This document shows, one piece after another, positions 41,612 to 49,900 of a stretch of 64,000 nt of DNA. A program made the translations under genes and the position numbers. Position 1 is the stretch's first letter. Each line of letters begins with the position of its first letter. The stretch is from MVRV01 sp964646755 (GTDB lineage Bacteria > Desulfobacterota > Syntrophia > Syntrophales > Smithellaceae): positions 1-64,000 of the forward strand of contig CAZYIE010000005.1 of the NCBI GenBank assembly GCA_964646755.1, read 5' to 3'. The notes under the pieces are model-generated. The model saw only the letters and a program-made list of their open reading frames with translations. It was not told where the DNA came from and ran no database searches.

Positions 41612-41686
41612 TGGAGCGGGCGACCGGGCTCGAACCGGCGACGTCCAGCTTGGGAAGCTGACATTCTACCACTGAATTACGCCCGC
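41612..41686 (-). tRNA. tRNA-Gly (anticodon CCC)
   Basis: On the minus strand GCGGGCG pairs with CGCCCGC as the acceptor stem, followed by discriminator T and an encoded CCA (41614-41612). The D arm is AGTGGTAGAAT; the anticodon stem TCAGC/GCTGG has loop TTCCCAA, giving anticodon CCC for GGG codons; the T arm is CGCCGG-TTCGAGC-CCGGT. All arms close. It stands alone, upstream of the rimP operon on the same strand. Confidence 0.95.
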
Positions 41687-41835
41687 TCAAGCAAAAGCTA
41701 TCCGTCCCTGTGATTCTGAAAACGATGGAACGCAATTTGGAGAGGAATCTTATTCAACTTAGGCTATTTGTCAAGATATTTCTGGAAAGGCACCTTAATT
41801 ACTGGATCCTTCGGCTCGCTCTACTCGCTCAGGAT

Positions 41836-41895
41836 CAATTCGACTAAGGCTTTTTCCTGCGGCTTCGCCTTGAAAAAACCAAGTCTCATTGATTT
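41836..41895. repeat. Third copy of the tRNA-side hairpin repeat
   Basis: CAATTCGACTAAGG...CGGCTTCGCCTTGAA...AAGTCTCATT matches the pattern of the units at 41484-41610. GGCTTTTTCCTGCGG and its near complement give the hairpin. The stretch 41687-41835 holds no other recognisable feature. Confidence 0.5.
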
Positions 41896-41898
41896 GTC

Positions 41899-41927
41899 TT
41901 GACAGCAGACTGCGCTTTTTCTATTTT
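41899..41927 (+). promoter_or_regulatory. Promoter candidate for the flavoprotein gene
   Basis: TTGACA (41899-41904) and TATTTT (41922-41927) are separated by 17 bases. The leader would be about 95 bases and contains a small palindrome TTAC-GTAT-GTAA just before the ribosome site. Confidence 0.5.
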
Positions 41928-42027
41928 GCTTTATGCACTCGGCACAATCGGTGGGGTATCTAAAGTAATTGTTAATCTTAACTAATTTTGGATTTGTAAC
42001 TTACGTATGTAATTAAGGAGGAAGATT

Positions 42028-42600
42028 ATGAATGTTGTAGCCTTAAACGGCAGTGCCCGAAAAGACGGTAACACGGCAATCCTGCTGAACATTGTTTTAG
42101 ATGAGCTAAAGAAGGAAGGCATCCAGAGTGAACTGATCCAACTGTCAGGACAATCAATAGACGGTTGCAGAGCCTGCTATAAGTGTTTTAAGAATAAGGA
42201 TCGGCGTTGCGTTGTAAAAAAAGATATCCTCAACGAACTGCTGGGAAAAATGGAAAGTGCCGACGGCATACTGCTAGGTTCGCCGACCTACTTTTCCGAT
42301 GTCTCCGCGGGTATGCGGGCATTTATCGAGCGCAGCGGTTTTGTCGCCCGGGCCAACGATTACATGTTCAAACGAAAAGTCGGAGCCTCAGTTGTTGCCG
42401 TCCGGCGGGCCGGAGCAATTCCCGCCTTTAATTCTCTGAACCTGTTTCTTCATTACATGCAAATGGTCATGCCGGGCGCCAGTTACTGGAGCATAGGCAT
42501 CGGCCGAGACCCCGGCGACGTGCTGAAAGATGAAGAGGGCATACTGACAATGAAAACTCTGGGACAGAACATGGCCTGGCTGATGAAAAAGCTGGCTTAA
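42028..42600 (+). CDS. NADPH-dependent FMN reductase / iron-sulfur flavoprotein-like
   Basis: A flavodoxin-fold protein of 190 residues: LNGSARKDGNTAILL is the FMN phosphate loop (about 5-19), and SPTYFSDVSAGMRAFIER the second flavin segment (about 86-103). GCRACYKCFKNKDRRC (about 47-62) has four Cys, like the cluster loop of archaeal iron-sulfur flavoproteins, although the spacing is not fully canonical. AAGGAGGAAGATT is a strong ribosome site. The redox partner is unknown. A perfect palindrome follows the stop. Confidence 0.85.
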   Translation: MNVVALNGSARKDGNTAILLNIVLDELKKEGIQSELIQLSGQSIDGCRACYKCFKNKDRRCVVKKDILNELLGKMESADGILLGSPTYFSDVSAGMRAFIERSGFVARANDYMFKRKVGASVVAVRRAGAIPAFNSLNLFLHYMQMVMPGASYWSIGIGRDPGDVLKDEEGILTMKTLGQNMAWLMKKLA

Positions 42601-42607
42601 TGGAAAT

Positions 42608-42639
42608 CTGTAGAGACTTTGCCGGCAAAGTCTCTACAG
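42608..42639. other. Perfect 32-bp palindrome between convergent genes
   Basis: CTGTAGAGACTTTGCC (42608-42623) is followed directly by its exact complement GGCAAAGTCTCTACAG (42624-42639). It fills the 48-base gap between the flavoprotein and helicase stops. It lacks U tracts, but the hairpin could end or protect both transcripts. Confidence 0.8.
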
Positions 42640-42648
42640 ACAACTGCC

Positions 42649-44220
42649 CTATTCAGATATGCCGATCTCCAGAATACGATCAACATTAAAGCGGCGATTT
42701 TCCTGACTTGACAGGCAAAAAGCATCCAATCCCAGATAGGGGTAGCCTTTATATTCCATTGCGCCGACTCGCAGCGGACGGATCAATCTACGGGATTTTT
42801 CATCCTGCCCCTTGAGGTAGAGGATTTCGATATTTCTCTTTTCATTAATCGCTTCCTCGATGATTTGCAACTTATCTTCACGGCTGAGGGTTTTGGCAGA
42901 CTGAGCGTACTGAATGCCCGTGAGAAACTTCACCACCTGCCAATCCATCATAATATGTTTTTTCGTAAGCGGCTGTTTGAGTACAATGCCACCCAGAGTG
43001 GTGCAACGCGACAGTGCTACGTACATCTGTCCGTGGGCAAACGTGCCGCGTCCCACATCAATGACGACGTTTTCAAAGGTTTTCCCCTGGCTCTTATGAA
43101 TGGTCACGGCAAAAGCCAGACGTACCGGATATTGTTTGAACGAACCGACTTCTTCGGAACGCAACTCTTCATTTTTCACAAAAAACCGGTAGATTTTCCA
43201 GGTGTAGGGAGAAATGCGCGCCGTATCGCCGTTGTCCAGTTCGGCCACAATCACATCCTCGTCGTCATCATCTTTTTCAAACTTTTTTATTTTACCGATG
43301 GTGCCGTTGATCCACTGGCCTAAGGAATCATTATTGAGCAGCATGATCTGTGCTCCCTTTTTCAGATGTAAATCCACAGCAGTCGGCAGATATTCCTTGC
43401 CGAAATCGCCGACAATTTCTCCGGCGGCCTTCCAGATTTTTCCCGGCAGTTCCGCCAGACGCTTTTTGTTAATGGTGTCGGCCAGATCATTTGTACTGGT
43501 CAGCGACAGGTATAAGGAACCGGGAGGCGTTTCAAACTGCGGATCACAACGGGAGTTGAATTTGGCCAGATCGTCGTCAGTTGCACTCCGGTTGCGGATT
43601 GTATTGAGCAAACGGACAAATTCATCATCCTTCTGGCGATAGACTTTTTCCAGCTCCAGAAATTCTATATTTAGTTGGTCAAAAACCTTGGCGCTGAAAA
43701 AATAAGGACTAGAGTAATGGGTCTTGAAAATATCACGCTCGGAGGTAGTGACTACCGGGGGCAACTGATACAAATCACCGATAAAAATCATCTGCACACC
43801 GCCGAATGGCTGCTTTTCCGTAGGACCGTTAAGGCGGAGAAATTTGTCGACGCAGTCGAGCAGATCGGCACGCACCATCGATACTTCGTCAATTACAATT
43901 GTAGTTAGCTTTTTATAAATTGTTGTCTTTTCTTTTCCGGCGCTCTTTTTCTTTTTGATTGATGCCGGTGTTACACTGGGCTTGAAATGAAAAAAGGAAT
44001 GAATTGTCTGGCCGGAAACATTGACCGCCGCCACGCCTGTTGGCGCAAGAATCACCGCTTTCTTTTTAGTGTGATCGCGGAAATAAGTCAGCAGCGTTGA
44101 TTTCCCTGTTCCCGCGCGACCGGTAATCAGAATATTTCTTTGCGAGTCTTCCAGAAGCGTAAGCGCCCGCTGGAATTCGGGATTGAAATCTATTGCGACA
44201 GATTTGGATTTTGCAGTCAT
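42649..44220 (-). CDS. PIF1/Dda-like SF1 helicase with C-terminal WYL-like domain
   Basis: This 523-residue ATPase resembles PIF1/Dda/RecD2 helicases. Walker A ITGRAGTGKSTLL (about residue 32), LAPTGVAAVNVSGQTIHSFF, Walker B VIDEVSMVRADLLD, GDLYQLPPV, and near the C-terminus AVTIHKSQGKTFENVVID (the UvrD_C_2 motif). Residues about 440-520 (NIEILYLKGQDE..RRLIRPLRVGAMEYKGYPYLGLDAFC) look like a WYL ligand/nucleic-acid-binding domain. The start at 44220 has AGGAA upstream; the ATG ten codons earlier has none. It may process DNA ends or R-loops. Confidence 0.85.
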   Translation of the reverse strand: MTAKSKSVAIDFNPEFQRALTLLEDSQRNILITGRAGTGKSTLLTYFRDHTKKKAVILAPTGVAAVNVSGQTIHSFFHFKPSVTPASIKKKKSAGKEKTTIYKKLTTIVIDEVSMVRADLLDCVDKFLRLNGPTEKQPFGGVQMIFIGDLYQLPPVVTTSERDIFKTHYSSPYFFSAKVFDQLNIEFLELEKVYRQKDDEFVRLLNTIRNRSATDDDLAKFNSRCDPQFETPPGSLYLSLTSTNDLADTINKKRLAELPGKIWKAAGEIVGDFGKEYLPTAVDLHLKKGAQIMLLNNDSLGQWINGTIGKIKKFEKDDDDEDVIVAELDNGDTARISPYTWKIYRFFVKNEELRSEEVGSFKQYPVRLAFAVTIHKSQGKTFENVVIDVGRGTFAHGQMYVALSRCTTLGGIVLKQPLTKKHIMMDWQVVKFLTGIQYAQSAKTLSREDKLQIIEEAINEKRNIEILYLKGQDEKSRRLIRPLRVGAMEYKGYPYLGLDAFCLSSQENRRFNVDRILEIGISE

Positions 44221-44250
44221 GATTTTTTCCTGTAGGGCATGCATAAGCAT

Positions 44251-44677
44251 ACTTAACGCCTACATTCAAGAACAATGAATTGCATTTATTCACATATAAT
44301 TGTATTAATTACACAATTTAATTATGCATTCCCCGAGAATTGCTAAACACAACACAGATGATTAGGATTTCCAAGGGGAATATTACGTTCAGTCTTCAAA
44401 ATTCAACCGGCATTATGAGGTCGATGCGCCATATATGGATTATCGAAAACAATATATGGTGCATGATGATGGTGATCGAGAAGCGCTTTAATGATTTTTC
44501 ATGTGATACAGAAACCTTACAAGCCCGATGAGTTTATGGTGTTTATCTTGCATAATATAAACAGCTTGTATTAATGTCATGTTTATTGCGACACAAATGA
44601 GTAAGGGCTATTCAATACTGAAAGTCATAAAACTCGAAAGATATAAAAACATAACAATAAGGAGGTAAGCAAAAGAA
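44251..44677. other. Intergenic region with an inverted repeat
   Basis: This 427-base AT-rich gap lies between the helicase and thiolase genes, which diverge. ATGCGCCATATAT (44424-44436) and ATATATGGTGCAT (44452-44464) form a 13-base inverted repeat with one mismatch, a possible operator. The thiolase ribosome site AAGGAGG is at its end. No gene or RNA was recognised. Confidence 0.6.
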
Positions 44678-45862
44678 ATGGCAAATTTAAAGGATGTAGT
44701 GATTGTTTCAGCTTGTCGAACCGCCATTGGAGATTTTTTAGGTTCTCTCAAAGACGTATCAATGACTGACATGGCAGTGGCTTGTTTAAAGGAAGCAGTT
44801 AACCGGGTCAGCCTGGACACCAAACTGATCGATGACGTCATTTTAGGAGTAACAGGTTACGATTCCGCCCAGAACAATGTTGGCCGGGTGGCTGCACTGA
44901 AGGCCGGGTTTCCTCCCACAGTTCCCGGCATGACCATTAACCGGGTTTGCCCGTCATCGATGGAAGCCATAGATATAGCTGCCGCACACATTAAACTTGG
45001 CGACATGGATGTGGTTTTGGCCGGGGGAACCGACAACATGACCCAGGCGCCCTTTGTATTGAAAAAACACCGTATGGGTTGCAGAATGCAAAATGATGTG
45101 CTGGTCGATAGTTTGTGGGAAGGTATGAGCGGGGGGGGCAACATCATCATGGGGTTGACCGCGGAAAATCTGGCTGAAAAATATAACATTTCCCGTGAAG
45201 AACAGGATGCGTATGCCTTGCGCAGCCATCAATGCGCCCAGAACGCTACAGAGAAAGGCTGGTTTGCCGAAGAAATCGTTCCGATAACTGTTCCCAAGGG
45301 AAGAGGAAAATTTGAGGAATTCAAAGTTGACGAGCATATTCGATTCAATCTGAAGATAGAAGATCTTGCCAGGTTACAGCCGGCATTTAAGAAGGGTGGC
45401 ACGGTTACCGCCGGCAATGCTTCGGGCTTAAACGATGGAGCCTCAGCAGTGTTGCTGATGTCCTTGGATAAAGCTAAAGAGTTGGGCATTAAACCTCTGG
45501 CTAAAATCATCGGCGGGGCGCTGGCCGCGGTTGAACCGGAACTTATGGGTTATGGACCAGTTCCTGCTACGCAAAAATTGCTGGCCAAGACCGGCATAAA
45601 GCTTTCCGATATCGGGTTAATTGAGGTTAATGAAGCGTTTGCCGCCCAATATCTGGCCGTAGAAAAAGCTCTCGGCCTGAATAGAGAAATAACCAACGTG
45701 AACGGTTCGGGTATTGCACTGGGCCATCCGGGTGGTCCTACCGGAGCCAGACTGGTTATTACATTGATGCATGAGATGAGAAGAAGAGGCGTTAATCTGG
45801 GCTTGGCCTCTCTCTGTGGAGGAAATGGTCCCGCCCGTTCAGTAATTATTGAAGCAATGTAA
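44678..45862 (+). CDS. Acetyl-CoA C-acyltransferase (thiolase)
   Basis: This 394-residue thiolase makes or cleaves acetoacetyl-CoA (or a longer 3-ketoacyl-CoA). VSACRTAIGDFLGSL opens the fold. The nucleophile region NRVCPSSMEAID has Cys (about residue 89), but Pro follows where Gly or Ala is usual (CGSG/CASG). EVNEAFAAQ, GSGIALGHPGGPTGARL (catalytic His) and LCGGNGPARS (second Cys) are canonical. It is probably part of butyrate-type metabolism with hbd and the acyl-CoA dehydrogenase encoded 29 kb away. It has a strong AAGGAGG ribosome site. Confidence 0.92.
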   Translation: MANLKDVVIVSACRTAIGDFLGSLKDVSMTDMAVACLKEAVNRVSLDTKLIDDVILGVTGYDSAQNNVGRVAALKAGFPPTVPGMTINRVCPSSMEAIDIAAAHIKLGDMDVVLAGGTDNMTQAPFVLKKHRMGCRMQNDVLVDSLWEGMSGGGNIIMGLTAENLAEKYNISREEQDAYALRSHQCAQNATEKGWFAEEIVPITVPKGRGKFEEFKVDEHIRFNLKIEDLARLQPAFKKGGTVTAGNASGLNDGASAVLLMSLDKAKELGIKPLAKIIGGALAAVEPELMGYGPVPATQKLLAKTGIKLSDIGLIEVNEAFAAQYLAVEKALGLNREITNVNGSGIALGHPGGPTGARLVITLMHEMRRRGVNLGLASLCGGNGPARSVIIEAM

Positions 45863-46231
45863 TCATTTTGAACAACTTAAAATATAAACGCTTTTCTTTG
45901 GGTATGCACACCTAGAGCTGTGCATACCCGGAGGAAATCCCAAATACTTATCTCCCTTGCCCTCTGACAGAACTCTTGTCTTAACTTGCCTGCTCTTAAA
46001 GATGGCATTTTCCTTATAACTGATTTCAGCGACACGAACACCGCGGCGAAACAACCATTACCGATGCTGTCCTTGATCCTCTCCTTTACAATCAGCAGAA
46101 AATACCATAACAAAAGAACTAAAAGATAAATTTCATAGCTTGCAATGAAAAAATATATTGTGAGAAAATAACTACAGCAATCAGACAAAGGATGACATAT
46201 TAAATCTTAAACAAAAATTGGAGAAGAGTAT
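45863..46231. other. Intergenic region with a hairpin after thiolase
   Basis: GGGTATGCACA (45900-45910) pairs perfectly with TGTGCATACCC (45919-45929) around eight bases, 37 bases after the thiolase stop. No U run follows. The rest of this 369-base gap has no ORF with a ribosome site or recognisable product; the CoA-transferase ribosome site GGAGAAGAG is at the end. Confidence 0.65.
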
Positions 46232-48151
46232 ATGAATGATGAAATGAGCCAGATTCTCAAAGGCTGGCGAGATATTTATCCGGAGAAGTTTGCGCCGGAG
46301 GAGAAAGTATTCAGCCGGATTCGTCGGGGAAACCGGATTTTTATTTCTACAGGCTGTGGTGAACCCCAGTATCTGGTGCGCGCCCTCATCAATTATGTGG
46401 AATCCAACCCCACGGCCTTCTTCGATGCAGAAGTTCTCCATGTCTGGACATTGGGTGTAGCTCCCTACACAAATGTAAAATTCAAGGCAAACTTCCGTCA
46501 TAATTCCTTTTTTGTCGGCCATCCGACCCGGGAAGCCGTCAATGGGGGGCTAGCCGACTACACACCGGTTTTTCTCTCCCAAGTGCCCAATCTCCTGCGC
46601 CGGGGGATGGTTCCGATTGATGTGGCCTTAATCCAGACAGCGCCGCCGGACAAACACGGCTGGATGAGTCTGGGCGTCAGTGTGGATATTGTTAAGGCTG
46701 CTACGGAATCTGCGGGCATTGTCATAGCTCAGGTCAACCAACAGATGCCGCGAGTCCACGGCGACGGCTTTATCCGCATAGAGGACACCGATTTTATCAT
46801 CCCCTACGACGAACCCCTGCTGGAATACGATGCAGGAGAGAATTTCGATGCTGCCGAGCAGATCGGCCATTATGTTGCCGAACTCATCCGGGATGGAGAC
46901 ACAATACAGGTCGGCTACGGGATAATCCCGAATGCCCTCTTTTCCAGTCTGTCGCAGAAAAAACACCTGGGTGTCCATACAGAGTTATTGTCCGACGGCA
47001 TTGTCGAGCTGATGAAAAAAGGAGTTATAGACAACGCCCGCAAGACCATCAACCGGGGAAAGACGATTGCCTCCTTCTGCATGGGAAAACGTGAGACCTA
47101 TGAATATATTGATGACAATCCATTTATTGAGTTCAAAACCATCGACTATACAAACAATCCTCTGATCATCGCCCAGAATGAAAATATGACAGCCATCAAT
47201 ACCGGACTGGAGATTGACCTGACCGGTCAAGCTACGGCAGAGTCCCTGGGTAAGACCTTCTACAGCGGAATCGGCGGTCAAGCGGACTTCATGCGCGGGA
47301 CGGTGCTTGCCCGCAACGGCCGGACTATCCTGGCCATTCTATCCACAGCCGACCATGGCAGAGTTTCCCGAATTGTACCCTTTCTCCGGGAAGGAGCGGG
47401 AACTTCCCTGATCCGGGGAGACATCCATTATGTTGTCACGGAATATGGTATCGCCTATCTGCATGGGAAAAATATCCGGGAGCGGGCCATGGAACTCATC
47501 GCCATTGCCCACCCTGATTTCCGGCCCGGTCTCATTGAAGAGGCGCGGCAGGGCGGATTAATCTACCGGGATCAGAAGTTCGTCCCGGGACAAAGCGGAG
47601 AATACCGGAAAGACCTTGAGACCTACCGGACAACAAAGAGTGGAGCAGAGATTTTCTTCCGTCCGGTCAAAATCAGTGACGAACCTCTGCTCAAAGAATT
47701 TATCTATTCACTTTCTGACCGGAGCATGCACCGCCGATTTATTTCGCTGCGCAAGGACATGCATCACGACCGGCTTCAGGAGTTCGTGATCATCGACCAC
47801 ACAAAAAAGACTGTGATTCTGGCAATGAGCCAACAAGGAGCAAAAAACATACTAGTCGGAGTGGGCGAATACGTAATTAAAGAGGAGGCGCACACGGCGG
47901 ATGTAGCCTTTATGGTCCGGGACGAATACCAGAACAGGGGAATAGGGACAGAATTGCTGCATTATCTGACGTATCTGGCCAAACGGCAAGGCCTTTTGGG
48001 CTTCACGGCTTCAGTTATCATGGAAAACGAGCCCATGCTCCATGTCTTTCGGAAATTGGGGGCGGATATTGAAACCACCATTGAAACAGGCTTTCTAGAA
48101 TTGAAGATGATGTTTTTGGAGAAGAACTTGCATTCAGGAGAAGATAATTAG
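46232..48151 (+). CDS. Acetyl-CoA hydrolase/CoA-transferase fused to GNAT acetyltransferase
   Basis: A 639-residue fusion. Residues about 1-455 are a family I CoA-transferase/acetyl-CoA hydrolase of the 4-hydroxybutyrate CoA-transferase type: STGCGEPQYLVRAL, GDTIQVGYGIIPNALFSSL, LGVHTELLSDGIVELM, TGLEIDLTGQATAES and GIGGQADFMRG. Residues about 485-630 are a GNAT domain: FRPVKISDEPLLKEF, then VRDEYQNRGIGTELLHYL as the acetyl-CoA motif. It probably moves CoA between acetate and another acid; the GNAT part may acetylate it or a partner. The upstream GGAGAAGAG is the ribosome site. Confidence 0.9.
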   Translation: MNDEMSQILKGWRDIYPEKFAPEEKVFSRIRRGNRIFISTGCGEPQYLVRALINYVESNPTAFFDAEVLHVWTLGVAPYTNVKFKANFRHNSFFVGHPTREAVNGGLADYTPVFLSQVPNLLRRGMVPIDVALIQTAPPDKHGWMSLGVSVDIVKAATESAGIVIAQVNQQMPRVHGDGFIRIEDTDFIIPYDEPLLEYDAGENFDAAEQIGHYVAELIRDGDTIQVGYGIIPNALFSSLSQKKHLGVHTELLSDGIVELMKKGVIDNARKTINRGKTIASFCMGKRETYEYIDDNPFIEFKTIDYTNNPLIIAQNENMTAINTGLEIDLTGQATAESLGKTFYSGIGGQADFMRGTVLARNGRTILAILSTADHGRVSRIVPFLREGAGTSLIRGDIHYVVTEYGIAYLHGKNIRERAMELIAIAHPDFRPGLIEEARQGGLIYRDQKFVPGQSGEYRKDLETYRTTKSGAEIFFRPVKISDEPLLKEFIYSLSDRSMHRRFISLRKDMHHDRLQEFVIIDHTKKTVILAMSQQGAKNILVGVGEYVIKEEAHTADVAFMVRDEYQNRGIGTELLHYLTYLAKRQGLLGFTASVIMENEPMLHVFRKLGADIETTIETGFLELKMMFLEKNLHSGEDN

Positions 48152-48268
48152 TCATTGCAAGTCCGTCACGGGGGAGATTCTTACCTCATCCGGATAGCTT
48201 TTCATAACCGGAAATTGATTCCTCTTCGCCCTCAAGGGATCGCAATTTTCAATCGTTTGTGAAGAGAA

Positions 48269-49189
48269 TCAGCAGTGCTGATCGAGCCATTGAATTACAT
48301 CAGCGGTAACAATATCTCTGTTTATTTCATTGAGCATTTCGTGGCGGCCATCTTCGTAAAACTTAAAGCTCAAGTCGGCGATGCCGAGTTTTTGATATAT
48401 TTGAATTAATTTTTTAACTCCTGCGGTATTCGCTCCGACCGGATCTTTTCCACCGGAAAAAAAATACAGAGGCAAGTTTTTGGGAATCTTGAGCAACTGA
48501 TCCGGATTATTAATCTGCCGCAAAAATTTTACTAGATCAAAGAAAAAGGCCGCCGGGAAAATCCCGCCGCAAAAGGGATCGGCAATATATTTGTCAACTT
48601 CTTTTTCATCACGGCTCAACCAGTCAAAATCAGTGCGGGCCGGCTGAAATTGTTTATTAAAACTGCCGAAGCTCAGGGTGTTCAGAAGATTGCTTCTTCC
48701 AGTTTTCCCAACCCGTAATTTTTCGAGATATGCCACACCCTGACCAATAAAAGTCATGAGATCAGCGGGGCCCGCCGCCCCTGATAATATTGCCCCTTTT
48801 AATTGGCCGCCCCAGCGGGCAATATATCCTTGTGCTAAAAAAGAACCCATACTGTGTCCGAGAAAAAAAACTGGAGCAGCCGGATTTTCTTCTTTTATAA
48901 TTCCCGACAACTGGCGAAGATCGCCCAGCATCCGGTTGAATGTGTCTGGTCCGGTTTCGCCGGCATGCGCCGGATCTTTGATGGTCTTACCGTGACCACG
49001 TTGATCGGCGGCATAAACCGCATAGCCATTTTTTGTTAATATGGAGGCAAAGCGTTCATAACGGCCGGCGGTTTCCGCCATCCCGTGGCATATATTGATT
49101 GCTGCTTTTATTTTATTTTCCGGCCGCCATTGATAAACGTATATTTCTGTTGTGTCCGGAGCACGAAATGTAAAGTCCTTCTGGATCAT
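48269..49189 (-). CDS. Alpha/beta hydrolase, monoacylglycerol lipase-like
   Basis: This 306-residue serine hydrolase has YAADQRGHGKTI, the nucleophile elbow VFFLGHSMGSFLAQGY (Ser about 110), an Asp in FSGGKDPVGAN and His in DGRHEMLNEINRD. The layout is that of monoacylglycerol lipases and lysophospholipases. The ATG at 49189 overlaps the stop of the upstream HTH gene as ATGA and has GGGGGGAAGGC just before it, so I reject the ATG five codons upstream. It is probably coexpressed with the J-like/HTH gene. Confidence 0.9.
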   Translation of the reverse strand: MIQKDFTFRAPDTTEIYVYQWRPENKIKAAINICHGMAETAGRYERFASILTKNGYAVYAADQRGHGKTIKDPAHAGETGPDTFNRMLGDLRQLSGIIKEENPAAPVFFLGHSMGSFLAQGYIARWGGQLKGAILSGAAGPADLMTFIGQGVAYLEKLRVGKTGRSNLLNTLSFGSFNKQFQPARTDFDWLSRDEKEVDKYIADPFCGGIFPAAFFFDLVKFLRQINNPDQLLKIPKNLPLYFFSGGKDPVGANTAGVKKLIQIYQKLGIADLSFKFYEDGRHEMLNEINRDIVTADVIQWLDQHC

Positions 49190-49854
49190 GCCTTCCCCCC
49201 GCAAAAAGCCGCACGATTCATGTATCTGCCACAGATTTCATCAACTGGCTCCAGACAGAGACATTTTAAATATGCTTTAATAAAGCCTCGGAGAAAAACT
49301 GCTGCCGGTAATGTCTGCGCATCATCTTCTTCGATCCCCTGTAAATAATCAATGCGTATCTTTGTTTCCTGGGCGATGTGTTCCAAGGGCACTGCCAGTT
49401 CATTTCTAATCATCTGGAGATCAGGGCCGCTTACTTCCTCACGGGAAAGTATTTCGCTGATAAATTGATTTTCAATAACTTTTGCCCGCAAGGCAACAGT
49501 GGCATTTTTCAGAGTTCCGGTCTTGCCCTGCGCCCGGTTAATATCAAAAATACTCACCGGTGTCTTAACAATTGGTTTCTTTGCTGACTCATCGAGAAGC
49601 CCCAACCGGATGAGTTCATCATCGTAGTCTTGTCTTTTCTTTTCATTAATCAGTGTAATGTAAGCGTTTTCCAGCAGACCAAGTATTTCTTGTCTTTCAT
49701 CCGGGGAAAAAAAAGAATAACTAATCAGAGAATCTGTTTGATATAGATGCAAAGCAGCATTATAGGCATGACGAATTTCAAACAATGTGGCATCCGGTTT
49801 TAAATCCAGCATTTCATAATAATTCTGCCGGCCAAATTTTTTGTCCATTTCCAC
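49186..49854 (-). CDS. J-domain-like and RodZ-type HTH protein
   Basis: A 222-residue protein with two parts. Residues about 10-85 (NYYEMLDLKPDATLFEIRHAY, then LLENAYITLINEKKRQDYD) read like a DnaJ J-domain, but the essential HPD tripeptide is missing. Residues about 145-210 (IRNELAVPLEHIAQETKIRI, FLRGFIKAYLKCL) resemble the HTH_25 domain of RodZ and related regulators. No membrane segment is visible. The neighbours are a MinD-like ATPase and a hydrolase. It probably acts as an adaptor or regulator, not a chaperone partner of DnaK. Confidence 0.7.
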   Translation of the reverse strand: MEMDKKFGRQNYYEMLDLKPDATLFEIRHAYNAALHLYQTDSLISYSFFSPDERQEILGLLENAYITLINEKKRQDYDDELIRLGLLDESAKKPIVKTPVSIFDINRAQGKTGTLKNATVALRAKVIENQFISEILSREEVSGPDLQMIRNELAVPLEHIAQETKIRIDYLQGIEEDDAQTLPAAVFLRGFIKAYLKCLCLEPVDEICGRYMNRAAFCGGKA

Positions 49855-49900
49855 TCCCTGGTACTTTTTCCCGTAACTTTTTTTACCACCGGGAAAATAT

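Noticed and set aside
41505..41735. Minus-strand ORF of 76 codons with ending VSKSEAN
   Set aside because: It runs straight through the tRNA-Gly gene and hairpin repeats; it is a reading-frame shadow, with no ribosome site.
45877..46188. Hydrophobic minus-strand ORF of 103 codons
   Set aside because: No ribosome site and no homologue pattern; it contains the hairpin after thiolase.
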